DNA of 58,293 nucleotides from Bermanella sp. WJH001 (GTDB taxonomy: Bacteria; Pseudomonadota; Gammaproteobacteria; Pseudomonadales; Oceanobacteraceae): positions 357,888 to 416,180 of the forward strand of contig NZ_JASJOO010000006.1 of the NCBI RefSeq assembly GCF_030070105.1. The letters run 5' to 3'. Under the pieces are notes generated by a model, which saw nothing but the letters and a program-made list of their open reading frames with translations, ran no database searches and was not told the DNA's origin. This document shows, in pieces, positions 45,798-55,384 of the stretch. The stretch's first letter is position 1, and each line of letters starts with the position of its first letter. A program made the translations under genes and the position numbers.

Positions 45798-47735
45798 TTA
45801 GTGTTGTTTGAAACACATGGTGACCTGAGTCCCATTGGATACATGACTATTGATTTTTACCTCACCTTTAAGTGCTTGTGTCACCACGATATAAACAATA
45901 TGTAAGCCTAAACCAACACTGCCTTTATTTCGTTTGGTGGTGAAAAAAGGTTCGAATACTTTTTCGAGCGTTTTTTCGTCAATGCCATGACCGTTATCGG
46001 TTACTTCAATGCACACTTCATTTTCAAGTTGGCGTCCTATAATTTTGATTACACCTGAGGTTTTTTCAGTAAAGCCATGGGTATAAGCATTATGAATAAG
46101 GTTGCCGATTACCAATGTTAGTAGTTCTGGGTCGATGCTGGCTTGCAGTGAGGCAGGGCGCTCCACTTGAATTTGAATATGAGAGCTGTCTTGCTGAAAA
46201 ATGGAAGGGATCGCATCAAGAGTACTGGCTAATTCAATATTTTCTTTTAAGTCTGGTTTTTGATAAATATTAAGTTGCTTAAATGTAGAAATTAAAGAAA
46301 TACAACGCTCTGTATTGAGTGATATTAGTTGCATGCATTCTTGAGAGTCTTCAAGGTAATCATGAAAGTCGTTTTTGGTAACCGTGTTTTGGGCAAACTT
46401 TTCTCCAATAGCTTGCATGCTTTCTTCGATTTGACTGGTGGCGGTTTTAATAACCCCCATAGGGGTATTCATTTCATGGGCAACCCCTGCGATCATGCTG
46501 CCAAGTGATGCCATTTTTTCCGCTTGTACTAATTTTTCTTGATGTTCTTTTAACTGAATAAGCATGTCATTAAATGCAATGTACAGCTCCGATAGCTCAT
46601 CATTTGATTCTATATTTATTTTTACACTGAGATCCCCATTAGCCACTTGGCTAGCTTTACTCGCAAAGGTGGATATATGGCTTCTAATGGAAAAGTAAAC
46701 TGCTGTGTATAGATAGAAAATGAGAATAGACAGTAATATGGTGCTAAATAGAAACACATAAAGCTTTTGGTATTGTTGTTCGATTCGTTTGTTTAGTTGG
46801 TTGTCGATGGCAGGTAAAATAACATTTATCACACTATGAATACTGTCGAATGATTTTGACATTACATCAAAATAGGTGTCCCACTCCAACTCAATAAAGT
46901 CTTTTTCTATTAGGTTTTCATAAAAAAAATCAGAGCCAACAATAATGCTGTAGACTAAATCTTTTGCGACTTTTTCAAGGTCTTTATGTTGGTTGTTTAA
47001 ATCTAACGCATATTTAAGGCTTTGCTCTATCAATAATTGATTGGCAATCAGTTCGTCGTAAATTTTATCGAGGGTTTTAAAAGTTTCGTAATCTAATGCC
47101 GTTAAACTTAAAGCATATGCTCCGTAAGCTCTGGCTTTTCCAAGGCTTCGAATGACAGAGGGGATGTCTTTGATCATGATATTGATGAGCAAAAATGTTT
47201 TAAGGGAAGGGTCATGAATGAGTTTTCGATCATACGTGACAACATTGACTAATAGCTCAACATTATTGACTAATGAATCATAATATTGGAATTGAATGTT
47301 TGGTCCGCCAGCGGCTCCTGCTGAGCCGGATTTAAAGCGCTTCCAGCTGTTGTGTAGAATCTCTAATTGTTCGGGTAAGCCGCTGTTAGATAATCCGGTA
47401 ATGGCATCTTCGAACTCCAACAGTGTTTTTTCTACTTTTTGTGCGCGCAGTGTAATTCTATTTTGTACGTCGTCACTGGCATTTGCTCTGGCGACTAATT
47501 GAATGTCTCGATAGGCGGCGGCTGCAAACAGAAGCTCATAGCTTTTTTTCAGTAATACAATGCCTTCTTTTTCAGCCTTGGTGGTATTGATGTTTTCTGT
47601 TATTTCATAAAAAAGGGCTTGGCCTAAAATTAATAGCGGTAAGCTAAATAAAATACTCACCACTATGAACTTCTTAACGAAGCTCAAGCGATTCATAAAA
47701 AAGATAGCGTATTTTATAAATGGGATCGGAGCCAT
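45798..47735 (-). CDS. Membrane sensor histidine kinase, orphan
   Basis: This 645-residue kinase has a first membrane helix (residues about 22-42), a long helical periplasmic sensor part (about 45-325), a second helix (FLFSTILLSILIFYLYTAVYF), a HAMP domain, a coiled coil, and a HisKA-like H-box GVAHEMNTPMG with H420. The ATPase has N-box IGNLIHNAYTHGF, DNGHGID, FEPFFTTKRNKGSVGLGL, all intact. No response regulator gene is next to it. The start at 47735 is uncertain; ATG 47696 (MNRLSFVKKF) is equally possible, neither having a good ribosome site. Confidence 0.88.
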   Translation of the reverse strand: MAPIPFIKYAIFFMNRLSFVKKFIVVSILFSLPLLILGQALFYEITENINTTKAEKEGIVLLKKSYELLFAAAAYRDIQLVARANASDDVQNRITLRAQKVEKTLLEFEDAITGLSNSGLPEQLEILHNSWKRFKSGSAGAAGGPNIQFQYYDSLVNNVELLVNVVTYDRKLIHDPSLKTFLLINIMIKDIPSVIRSLGKARAYGAYALSLTALDYETFKTLDKIYDELIANQLLIEQSLKYALDLNNQHKDLEKVAKDLVYSIIVGSDFFYENLIEKDFIELEWDTYFDVMSKSFDSIHSVINVILPAIDNQLNKRIEQQYQKLYVFLFSTILLSILIFYLYTAVYFSIRSHISTFASKASQVANGDLSVKINIESNDELSELYIAFNDMLIQLKEHQEKLVQAEKMASLGSMIAGVAHEMNTPMGVIKTATSQIEESMQAIGEKFAQNTVTKNDFHDYLEDSQECMQLISLNTERCISLISTFKQLNIYQKPDLKENIELASTLDAIPSIFQQDSSHIQIQVERPASLQASIDPELLTLVIGNLIHNAYTHGFTEKTSGVIKIIGRQLENEVCIEVTDNGHGIDEKTLEKVFEPFFTTKRNKGSVGLGLHIVYIVVTQALKGEVKINSHVSNGTQVTMCFKQH

Positions 47736-47789
47736 AACCGGGTTTCTTAAGTGACCTAGTTATAGCATAGACATAAATGGCAGGGCTGC

Positions 47790-48452
47790 TTAGGCAATTC
47801 CTAGCAATTTATGGGTTTGTAATGACATGCGCCAGATTGGATTTTCCATGCAGAATTGTGTCGCCGCTGTCATGTTTTCGCGAATAATCATGCCGCTATT
47901 GTGCACACCATAATCTGCCATTGGCGATAAATAGTAATATTCCGCTTTGATATGCATAACATCTTCTGGTTTAAGGTCAGTTTGCGGGTAAACCAGCTTA
48001 AGTTCATTGCATTGCTCTATGATGACTTTGCTGGTTCCTTTAGGGCTTATACAAACCCAGTCTAAATTCTTAGGCAAAGCCAGTGTGCCATTGCTTTCGA
48101 CTGCACACTCAAAGTTATTTTGTTGGAACTCTTTCACAAGACTTTCTGTGAGCTGAAGTGCGGGCTCACCACCCGTAAACACCACATAGGGCTTGCCGGG
48201 TTTATTTTGAGGCCATAAGTCTAGTGCCAATTGCATAAGCTGGGCTTGTGAATAGATTCCCCCGTTCTCACCATCTGTGCCGGTGATATCGGTATCACAA
48301 AATTGGCAAAGAGCAGCCTCGCGGCCACTCTCTTTGCCATTCCATAAGTTGCATTTGCTAAAGCGAATAAAAACAGAAGCGCGTCCAGCACGCGCTCCTT
48401 CACCTTGAAGGGTGTAAAACGCTTCTTTTACTTTAAAAGAGTCTGCTTTCAT
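47790..48452 (-). CDS. queE: 7-carboxy-7-deazaguanine synthase
   Basis: QueE is a radical SAM enzyme that converts carboxy-tetrahydropterin to 7-carboxy-7-deazaguanine in queuosine synthesis. KEAFYTLQGEGARAGRASVFIRFSKCNLW begins the protein; the cluster cysteines are spaced CX14CX2C (C in SKCN, then LCQFC), a spacing known from some QueE proteins instead of the usual CX3CX2C. FTGGEPALQLTESLV and WVCISPKG follow. It starts directly after the queC stop. Confidence 0.94.
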   Translation of the reverse strand: MKADSFKVKEAFYTLQGEGARAGRASVFIRFSKCNLWNGKESGREAALCQFCDTDITGTDGENGGIYSQAQLMQLALDLWPQNKPGKPYVVFTGGEPALQLTESLVKEFQQNNFECAVESNGTLALPKNLDWVCISPKGTSKVIIEQCNELKLVYPQTDLKPEDVMHIKAEYYYLSPMADYGVHNSGMIIRENMTAATQFCMENPIWRMSLQTHKLLGIA

Positions 48453-49112
48453 TTATTCGTATTCAACCGGATCGGTAGCATTATTATCAGCAAACGCCTC
48501 TAAGCGCTCAACACAAGCACTGCACTTGCCACATGCTTTTTGACGGCCGTTATAACACGTCCAAGTGTGTTCATAGGTGAGGTTCATGCTAAGGCCGTCT
48601 TTTAAAATCTCCCCTTTGGTGGCGTTTAAATATGGGGTTTCTATAGAGATAGGCTCATAGTTGGCGATTTTTGCCACGTCATTCATGGCGTGAACAAATT
48701 CAGGGCGGCAGTCAGGGTAGATAACATGGTCACCAGAGTGAGCACCGTAATAGACCTTGCTTGCCTCAATGTCCACAGCATAACCAATAGCTAGTGACAG
48801 TAAGATCATATTGCGGTTGGGAACCATGGTGCTTTTCATGTTATCAGCTTGATAGTGGCCCTCGGGCACATCAATGCTGCCTACCAGTGAAGAGCTTTGC
48901 ATAAGCTGATTGATGGGGGAGATATCCAAGATTTTGTGGGGCACATTTAGCTGCTTGCACACAGTACTTGCGACTTCTACTTCCTTTACATGCTTTTGGC
49001 CATAGTTAAAGGTAAGTGCGTACACATCATAACCATCATGAATCACGCGGTTTAGTAGGGTGAAGGAATCCATGCCCCCACTATAAATAACAACTGCCTT
49101 TGGTTTACTCAT
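48453..49112 (-). CDS. queC: 7-cyano-7-deazaguanine synthase
   Basis: QueC turns carboxy-deazaguanine into preQ0 with ATP and ammonia. [14 protein letters not shown] is the PP-loop ATP site, [17 protein letters not shown] follows, and the zinc site [22 protein letters not shown] has the four cysteines. At 219 residues it is of normal size. It precedes queE with no gap (TAA then ATG). On the minus strand TATACT at about 49137-49142 could be the promoter -10. Confidence 0.95.
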   Translation of the reverse strand: MSKPKAVVIYSGGMDSFTLLNRVIHDGYDVYALTFNYGQKHVKEVEVASTVCKQLNVPHKILDISPINQLMQSSSLVGSIDVPEGHYQADNMKSTMVPNRNMILLSLAIGYAVDIEASKVYYGAHSGDHVIYPDCRPEFVHAMNDVAKIANYEPISIETPYLNATKGEILKDGLSMNLTYEHTWTCYNGRQKACGKCSACVERLEAFADNNATDPVEYE

Positions 49113-49905
49113 AATAAAGCCCCTAAAAATTGCCTAAGTATAGCAAATTGAGTGCTGTATAGCAGGCTTCTTTGGGAATAAATCAGAGTCTTAATGGTGA
49201 TGCGGTCATCATCTAGCATTCAGCTAAGTCTTTGTATTATATGTATCTTTAGTGAAATAGATCGGTTGTTATTTAAACTAAATTGAATGAGCGAGGTGTG
49301 TGCTTAAGAGTGTATAAAAATTCAGTTTTCCACTCTAAATTATTCACAAAGGTCTAAATTTCAGTCAGTTGGCGGGTAATTTTTTTGTTAAAAAATTGTG
49401 CATGAATTGATTTTTAGCATCAAAAGAGTGCGCTAAATGCGCCGTCATTTTTAAGTTTTTTTTTGTATGACTGTGTGCCGCTATTTATTTTTCGTTAATT
49501 GAGTCTTTTAACGCTATTTTATTAAACTTAGAGTCATCTTATCTTTAAATTTTCCTTTATTTATCGTATGTTTACGCGAAATTAATGTGGGCTATATTTG
49601 CCAACATGACATTTTAATATTTATCGTTTTAGTCGTTGAATCAAATAAATACTAAATACACGATTTAAGTAGGATAGGAATTCCTAGGCTGGATTAGTCC
49701 AATACCCAGTTTGAAGTAATACTTAACATCAAAACTTTGATATTAAGTATGCTGAATTAGGAAACGTGCCAATAACCGAATATTTATTTTTGTTGATGTG
49801 ACATCATTTCCAGCTTTAGTCAGCCTTGTATGATGCTTTCATTAGATAAAGTGCCTTTAATAGGCTTTACTTTAGAGAATAATACAAACAGAACGAATAG
49901 AATTT
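49113..49905. other. Long AT-rich non-coding region between queC and the mnh operon
   Basis: These 793 bases contain no credible gene. They are very AT-rich with many T-runs. Features seen are the likely queC promoter near 49140, a GGAATTCC palindrome at 49678-49685, and a 32-base inverted repeat at 49719-49750. The promoter of the antiporter operon must lie in the right half, but I cannot assign it securely. Confidence 0.5.
49719..49750. promoter_or_regulatory. 15-bp inverted repeat upstream of the mnh operon
   Basis: ATACTTAACATCAAA and TTTGATATTAAGTAT form an inverted repeat with one mismatch and a 2-base centre. It is too AT-rich and compact to be a strong terminator and lies 156 bases before mnhE, so an operator for an unknown regulator is the more likely role. 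Confidence 0.55.
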
Positions 49906-50382
49906 ATGCATATTACTAAGTGGGCGATACTACTCTCGATTTTCTGGTTATTGTTGTCAGGGTTTATTCAGCCCTTACTGCTCAGCTTTGGGGTTGCCTC
50001 TGTATTTATTGTGCTTGTGGTATTAAAGCGAATGGATAGTGTTGATCAAGAACCTAAAACCTTTGCTATCAATCAGCAGATGTTCCGCTATGTATTTTGG
50101 CTGATGGGCCAAATTTTTCTTTCTAGTGTTCATGTCACTAAACTTATTTGGGGTTCGTCAGATAAAGTTTCCCCTGCGTTAGCTAAAATACCGGTTAATC
50201 GTGTTTCTGCTGAAAATCATGTTTTGTATGCAAATTCGATTACCCTTACACCGGGCACTCTGAGTATCGACTTAGATGACGAACATATTACTGTTCATTC
50301 ATTGCAAGCAGATTCTATTAAGGAGCTTGAGCAAGGTGACATGGAAAGTAAAATCACTGGACTTTGGGGGGAGAAAAAATGA
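49906..50382 (+). CDS. mnhE: Na+/H+ antiporter subunit E
   Basis: This 158-residue membrane protein has the MnhE/MrpE pattern: two N-terminal helices (ILLSIFWLLLSGFIQPLLLSFGVASVFIVLVVLKRM), then YVFWLMGQIFLSSVHVTKLIW and the conserved soluble tail with NSITLTPGTLSIDLDDEHITVHSL. Subunit E is needed for assembly of Mrp complexes. It is the first gene of a nine-gene operon in which most neighbours overlap. Confidence 0.94.
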   Translation: MHITKWAILLSIFWLLLSGFIQPLLLSFGVASVFIVLVVLKRMDSVDQEPKTFAINQQMFRYVFWLMGQIFLSSVHVTKLIWGSSDKVSPALAKIPVNRVSAENHVLYANSITLTPGTLSIDLDDEHITVHSLQADSIKELEQGDMESKITGLWGEKK

Positions 50383-50645
50383 GTGGCATCCTCGCAGCAA
50401 CCTGCATCGCTATTTTGATGGTCATGGCTTTAGCCTTATGTCGTACGCTTAATTCACCAACTGTGTATGACCGTATTCTTGGCGTAAATATGTTTGGAAC
50501 CAAAACGGTTTTGTTTATTGCGGCAGTGGGTTTTCTAATGGGACGTCCAGATTTTTTGGATATCGCCATTGTATATGCACTGATTAATTTTCTTGGGATG
50601 GTAGCGGTACTTAGATTTTTTGAATATACCGCACCAATTGAATAA
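50379..50645 (+). CDS. mnhF: Na+/H+ antiporter subunit F
   Basis: Start ATG 50379 overlaps the mnhE stop (ATGA) and has GGGGAG upstream; an open frame to 50364 is not needed. The 88-residue protein has three helices and the signature LCRTLNSPTVYDRILGVNMFGTKTVLFIA, where the aspartate and arginine are conserved in MnhF/MrpF. Confidence 0.93.
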   Translation: MSGILAATCIAILMVMALALCRTLNSPTVYDRILGVNMFGTKTVLFIAAVGFLMGRPDFLDIAIVYALINFLGMVAVLRFFEYTAPIE

Positions 50646-50666
50646 CTTTAAATAGAATGGATAGAC

Positions 50667-50996
50667 ATGTTTCTAATTGACATTGTCAGTAGCATCTTGC
50701 TTTTAGCAGGTGTGTTTTTTGGATTAAGCGGCGCTGTTGGGCTATTTAAATTCCCCGATTTTTTCACTCGCGTGCATGCGGCCAGTGTGACGGATTCGAT
50801 TTCAGCCATTTTGATTATTGGTGGTTTGATGCTGCAAACCTCATTTGACCTTAATACCGGCAAGCTATTGTTTATTTTAATCTTCTTGATGATCACCAGT
50901 CCCACGGCGTCTCATGCGCTGGCAAAGGCTGCTCGTCATGGTGGTTTGCTGACGTTGGCTGAAACTAAGGGTAAGCAACAGGAGCACAAGCAATAA
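50667..50996 (+). CDS. mnhG: Na+/H+ antiporter subunit G
   Basis: This 109-residue protein has the MnhG pattern of three helices with GVFFGLSGAVGLFKFPDFFTRVHAASVTDS and ILIIGGLML, then FLMITSPTASHALAKAARHGG. It shares its final base with the next start, consistent with coupled translation. Confidence 0.93.
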   Translation: MFLIDIVSSILLLAGVFFGLSGAVGLFKFPDFFTRVHAASVTDSISAILIIGGLMLQTSFDLNTGKLLFILIFLMITSPTASHALAKAARHGGLLTLAETKGKQQEHKQ

Positions 50997-51976
50997 TGGC
51001 TCATTTAATTGATTTGGTGTTACTGGCCATGCTTGCCATTACGGCTTTAAGGGTGATTTTCCTTAAAGACTTATTTGCTGTGGTCATGTTGTTTGGTATT
51101 TACAGTTTCCTATCGGCTTTGATTTTTGTCAGCTTAGATGCGGTTGATGTGGCCTTTACCGAGGCAGCTGTCGGAGCGGGTATCTCCACCGTGCTTATGC
51201 TGGGCACATTGGCATTAACCGGTCGAACCGAAAAAGAAAACAAACATTCTTCTTTTATTCCTTTGATCGTGGTGTGTGTCACGGGGGCAGCCTTGATATA
51301 TGGCACGTTAGATATGCCTCCATTTGGCCGAGCTGATAATCCCATACATGAACATGTGGCCCCTCGTTATATTGAGGAGTCACCAAAAGAAGTGGGCTTA
51401 CCAAATATGGTGACCTCTGTGCTGGCCAGTTACCGTGGCTTTGACACCTTGGGTGAAACAGTGGTGGTGTTTGCAGCCATGATTGGGGTGTTGTCTTTAT
51501 TAGGTGTGGTAAGACGCGAGAATGAACATGACCCAGAGTCTGGCCTTGTCTCTCATAGGGTCTTGCACGTGGTGGCCAAGCTGATTATTCCTTTGATAAT
51601 TTTATTTGCCCTCTATGTGCAGTTCCATGGTGATTTTGGCCCGGGTGGTGGCTTCCAGGCGGGTGTTATCGGGGCGGCGGCTTTTATTTTATATGCTCTG
51701 GTGTTTGGTTTGCCAAAGGCGTTTGCAGTGGTGTCACCAACGTTTTTAGAAAAAATGGCCGCCTTTGGCGTCTTGTTGTACGCCAGTGTGGGCTTGTACA
51801 GCATGTATAAGGGTGGACATTTCTTAGATTACAACATGCTTGCTGCGGATCCATTAGCAGGTCAGCACTATGGCATTCTCATTATTGAGCTAGGTGTGGG
51901 AATTACCGTATTTGCGGTCATGCTTAGTATATTTTATGCCTTTGGCAGTCAGGCAGAGAGGTCAAACGTCCAGTGA
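50996..51976 (+). CDS. Fused antiporter subunit: DUF4040/MbhD-MbhE plus MnhB
   Basis: This 326-residue protein unites parts that are separate or arranged otherwise in classical Mrp systems. Residues about 1-75 (LRVIFLKDLFAVVMLFGIYSFLSALIFVSLDAVDVAFTEAAVGAGIST) are the DUF4040/MbhD domain that forms the end of MnhA. A short MbhE-like linker with two segments follows (up to about 175), and residues about 180-315 (IIPLIILFALYVQFHGDFGPGGGFQAGVIGAAAFILYAL) are MnhB. The antiporter domain of MnhA is absent here. The protein likely forms part of the ion path between antiporter modules. Confidence 0.9.
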   Translation: MAHLIDLVLLAMLAITALRVIFLKDLFAVVMLFGIYSFLSALIFVSLDAVDVAFTEAAVGAGISTVLMLGTLALTGRTEKENKHSSFIPLIVVCVTGAALIYGTLDMPPFGRADNPIHEHVAPRYIEESPKEVGLPNMVTSVLASYRGFDTLGETVVVFAAMIGVLSLLGVVRRENEHDPESGLVSHRVLHVVAKLIIPLIILFALYVQFHGDFGPGGGFQAGVIGAAAFILYALVFGLPKAFAVVSPTFLEKMAAFGVLLYASVGLYSMYKGGHFLDYNMLAADPLAGQHYGILIIELGVGITVFAVMLSIFYAFGSQAERSNVQ

Positions 51977-52329
51977 ATTTTATCTTTGACTACTACAACT
52001 ACTGGATCGTCGTATTTTTGATGATGGCCGGTTTTTATATTGTGATTTCCGCCAATAATCTGGTTAAAAAAATTGTTGGCTTAAATATATTTCAAACTTC
52101 TGTGTTCATGCTTTACATCTCTATGGGTAAGGTGAATGGGGGAACCGCCCCTATCGTTGCAGAAGGTATTACCCAATATTCTAACCCTCTGCCACATGTG
52201 TTAATTCTGACGGCTATTGTGGTGGGCGTGGCGACAACCGCCTTAGGTTTATCACTGATTGTTCGAATTAAGCGTGCTTATGGAACCGTTGAAGAAAATG
52301 AATTTGAAAACAAGGACGATGCAATCTAA
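51973..52329 (+). CDS. mnhC: Na+/H+ antiporter subunit C
   Basis: A GTG start at 51973 overlaps the upstream TGA (GTGA). The 118-residue protein has three helices, with MAGFYIVISANNLVKKIVGLNIFQTSVFMLYIS and NPLPHVLILTAIVVGVATTALGLSLIVRI. It is the homologue of NuoK in complex I and of MbhG in membrane-bound hydrogenase. Confidence 0.94.
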   Translation: MNFIFDYYNYWIVVFLMMAGFYIVISANNLVKKIVGLNIFQTSVFMLYISMGKVNGGTAPIVAEGITQYSNPLPHVLILTAIVVGVATTALGLSLIVRIKRAYGTVEENEFENKDDAI

Positions 52330-53876
52330 TGCTTGAACAACACCTAGCTGCATTTCCTATTCTATTACCGTTAATTGCAGCGCCTATCGTATTATTATTG
52401 GGCCGATCCATTCTAACTTGGGGTTTTGCTACCTTTGTCAGTGGTTGGGCGTTCTTTGTGGCTTGCCAACTATTAGCCGCTACCTTATCTGATGGTGTCA
52501 TCAGTTATGCGGTAGGCGGTTGGGAGCCGCCTTGGGGGATTGAGTTGCGTGTGGATGCAGCCAATGCCTTTGTTTTATTGGCGGTTACGGCAATTTCTAC
52601 TCTGGTTCTACTTTATTCAAAAGACAGTATTGAAAAAGAGATAGAGCCTTCAAAACATACTCTGTTTTATACCGCGCATATGCTTTGCCTAGCTGGCTTG
52701 TCCGGTATTTTGGTGACAGGTGATGCGTTTAATTTATTCGTATTTTTAGAAATCTCTTCGTTGGCTACCTATACCTTGGTGAGCTTGGCATCGGATCGTC
52801 GTTGCTTAACAGCCGCATTCCGTTATTTGGTCATGGGCACGGTTGGTGCCACTTTTATCTTGATTGGTGTGGGCATGTTGTACATGAAGACAGGCACTTT
52901 AAATATGCTTGATCTGGTAGAACGTATTCATGCTTATGAGAGCAGTCGTACTATTAATACTGGCCTTGCGTTTATTATGGTGGGTGTGAGCATTAAATTG
53001 GCGCTGTTTCCGCTGCACATGTGGTTGCCTGCTGCCTATACCCATGCACCGTCTGCAGTTTCTGCATTCTTAGCCAGTACCGCCACCAAGGTGGCTGTAT
53101 ATGTGATGATTCGCTTTATCTTTACCATTTTTGGTGCCGATCATGTCTTTAACGAAATGAGTATGGGCATCATCCTGATGGTGCTTTCAATCGTGGCTAT
53201 TTTTAAAGGTTCATATGCTGCCACGGTGCAAAGCAATGTTAAAACGGTGTTGGCTTACAGCAGTGTGGCGCAAATCGGTTATATGATTTTAGGTGTGAGT
53301 CTGTTTAGTGTAACGGGCCTAATGGCGGGCATGATTCATATCTTTAACCACGCATTAATGAAAGGTGCTTTGTTTATGGCTGTGGGTGCTGTGTTTTACC
53401 GAATGGGCTCGGTGGACATTAAAGCCTTCCGTGGCTTGGGCAAACAAATGCCGTTGACCATGGCGGCTTTCACCATTGCTGGTTTGAGTATCATAGGTGT
53501 GCCATTAACTGTGGGCTTTATCAGTAAATGGTATCTAGTATCGGCGGCACTTGAACAAAATCATTGGGTGATTGCGGCATTGGTTTTAGCGGGCTCATTA
53601 TTGGCGGTGATTTATATTGGCCGAATTCTAGAAGCCGCTTACTTTCAAGAATCAGATGAATCGCAAAAAGATGTGAAAGAGGTGCCTTGGCTAATGCTTA
53701 TGCCTATGTGGATATTGGTTTTGGCGAATATTTATTTTGGTGTGGATACCACTTTGACCACTGAAGCTGCCGGTAGTGCCGCTGAGTGGCTGCTTCAAAA
53801 CAGTAACGACATTAACGCCATGATGGATACATTACATCAAACAGGGGTGAGTACTGTGCAGGAGGTGTCTCCATGA
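52329..53876 (+). CDS. mnhD: Antiporter D-type subunit 1 (MnhD/NuoN family)
   Basis: This 515-residue protein is a 14-helix proton-conducting antiporter subunit. LFVFLEISSLATYTLVSL carries the conserved helix-5 glutamate; GVSIKLALFPLHMWLPAAYTHAPSAVSAFLASTATKVAVYVMIR carries the helix-7 lysine and the helix-8 lysine. Both are needed for ion movement in this family. It is closest in context to MnhD/MbhH. It overlaps both neighbours. Confidence 0.93.
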   Translation: MLEQHLAAFPILLPLIAAPIVLLLGRSILTWGFATFVSGWAFFVACQLLAATLSDGVISYAVGGWEPPWGIELRVDAANAFVLLAVTAISTLVLLYSKDSIEKEIEPSKHTLFYTAHMLCLAGLSGILVTGDAFNLFVFLEISSLATYTLVSLASDRRCLTAAFRYLVMGTVGATFILIGVGMLYMKTGTLNMLDLVERIHAYESSRTINTGLAFIMVGVSIKLALFPLHMWLPAAYTHAPSAVSAFLASTATKVAVYVMIRFIFTIFGADHVFNEMSMGIILMVLSIVAIFKGSYAATVQSNVKTVLAYSSVAQIGYMILGVSLFSVTGLMAGMIHIFNHALMKGALFMAVGAVFYRMGSVDIKAFRGLGKQMPLTMAAFTIAGLSIIGVPLTVGFISKWYLVSAALEQNHWVIAALVLAGSLLAVIYIGRILEAAYFQESDESQKDVKEVPWLMLMPMWILVLANIYFGVDTTLTTEAAGSAAEWLLQNSNDINAMMDTLHQTGVSTVQEVSP

Positions 53877-55384
53877 ATCTATGGCAGTTTTTAGAGCCGT
53901 CTCAGTTGATCGCGCTTTCTATTCTTATTCCGTTTGTTGGTGCCTTATTGGTTATCGCAACCGGTAAAATTCCAAATCTTAGAGAAGCTGTGACTCTTAT
54001 CACGGCCACTATTTTATTTACCCTTGTTTTAGCCATCACCGATTATACTTTTAAAGGGGTTGAGTTAAGCCTTGATCTTGTTGAGTTGTTTCCAGGTATT
54101 GGTATCAACTTTTATGTCGAGCCATTGGGTGTTTTGTTTGCACTGGTGGCTAGCTTTTTATGGATCGTCACCAGCATATACGCCATTGGTTATATGCGTG
54201 GCCATCATGAAATCAATCAAACTCGTTTCTTTTGTTGCTTCGCCTTGGCAATCAGCTCGGTTATGGCCATTTGTTTCTCAGGTAACTTACTTACGTTATT
54301 TGTGTTTTATGAAGTGCTTACCTTGTCGACTTATCCGTTAGTGACCCATGCAGGAACAGATGCCGCTAAAAAAGGTGGACGAGTTTATTTAGGTATTCTA
54401 CTAAGTACTTCTATTGCCTTCTTATTGTTTGCGGTAATTGGTACTTGGGTTGTTGCCGGTACGTTAGATTTTAAAGCCGGTGGTGTGTTTGACAGTTCAG
54501 ATAGCAAGGCTGTTTTAGGTGTTTTACTGGTGCTGTTTTGTTATGGCATTGGTAAAGCGGCCATTATGCCATTTCATCGTTGGTTACCTGCGGCCATGGT
54601 CGCACCTACGCCGGTAAGTGCTTTATTACATGCCGTTGCTGTTGTTAAAGCGGGTGTGTTCAGTATTTTAAAAGTGGTGATTTATATTTTTGGTTTAGAC
54701 CAATTAAATGACTTAGCTACCACAGACATCATGTTGTACATAGGGGCAGCCACTATCTTGTTGTCATCGTGTATTGCCATGACCAAAGATAACCTAAAAG
54801 CACGACTTGCGTATTCTACTGTAAGTCAATTGAGCTACATTGTGGTGGGTGCGTTATTAGCATCATCCGTCGCGGCGGCTGGTGCTGCGCTACACATTGC
54901 GACTCATGCTGTGGGTAAAATTACTTTATTCTTTTGTGCCGGTGCCATCATGGTGGCCAGTCACAAGAAAAATATCAGTGATATGGAAGGGTTAGGCAGA
55001 GCCATGCCGCTAACCATGGCGGCGTTTACCATCGGTGCCATCAGTATTATTGGTTTACCGCCAATGGCGGGGACTTGGAGTAAGTGGTATCTCACCATAG
55101 GGGCGTTAGAAGCAGACAAATTGATCATTGTTGCGGTGTTAATGATCAGCTCGCTGTTAAATATTGCATACCTGCTGCCTATTCCAATTAAGGCGTTTTT
55201 CAAGGGCCAGCCTAGTGACGCAAAACCATGGAGCTGGTCCGAAACCAAGGAAGCACCACTGCCAATTTTAATTGCATTAGGCGTGACCTCGTTTGGTTGT
55301 TTGTTCTTGTTTTTCTATCCTCAACCTTTGATCGATTTAATTAATCTGATCCCAGGTGTTTCAACAGATATGGGGGCAGACTAA
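53873..55384 (+). CDS. Antiporter D-type subunit 2 (proton-conducting membrane subunit)
   Basis: A second antiporter-like protein of 503 residues. It keeps LFVFYEVLTLSTYPLVTHAG (helix-5 glutamate) and GIGKAAIMPFHRWLPAAMVAPTPVSALLHAVAVVKAGVF (two lysines). The TMAKDN-type segment MTKDNLKARLAYSTVSQLSYIVVG is typical. Sequence differs clearly from subunits 1 and 3, so this is not a recent copy. It starts with ATGA overlap on mnhD and shares one base with the next gene. Confidence 0.92.
   Translation: MNLWQFLEPSQLIALSILIPFVGALLVIATGKIPNLREAVTLITATILFTLVLAITDYTFKGVELSLDLVELFPGIGINFYVEPLGVLFALVASFLWIVTSIYAIGYMRGHHEINQTRFFCCFALAISSVMAICFSGNLLTLFVFYEVLTLSTYPLVTHAGTDAAKKGGRVYLGILLSTSIAFLLFAVIGTWVVAGTLDFKAGGVFDSSDSKAVLGVLLVLFCYGIGKAAIMPFHRWLPAAMVAPTPVSALLHAVAVVKAGVFSILKVVIYIFGLDQLNDLATTDIMLYIGAATILLSSCIAMTKDNLKARLAYSTVSQLSYIVVGALLASSVAAAGAALHIATHAVGKITLFFCAGAIMVASHKKNISDMEGLGRAMPLTMAAFTIGAISIIGLPPMAGTWSKWYLTIGALEADKLIIVAVLMISSLLNIAYLLPIPIKAFFKGQPSDAKPWSWSETKEAPLPILIALGVTSFGCLFLFFYPQPLIDLINLIPGVSTDMGAD

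Noticed and set aside
50996-51976. Frame fusion by sequencing error between MnhA end and MnhB
   Set aside because: The frame is continuous with no codon oddity at the junction and similar fused proteins with a DUF4040 start are annotated in related marine bacteria.
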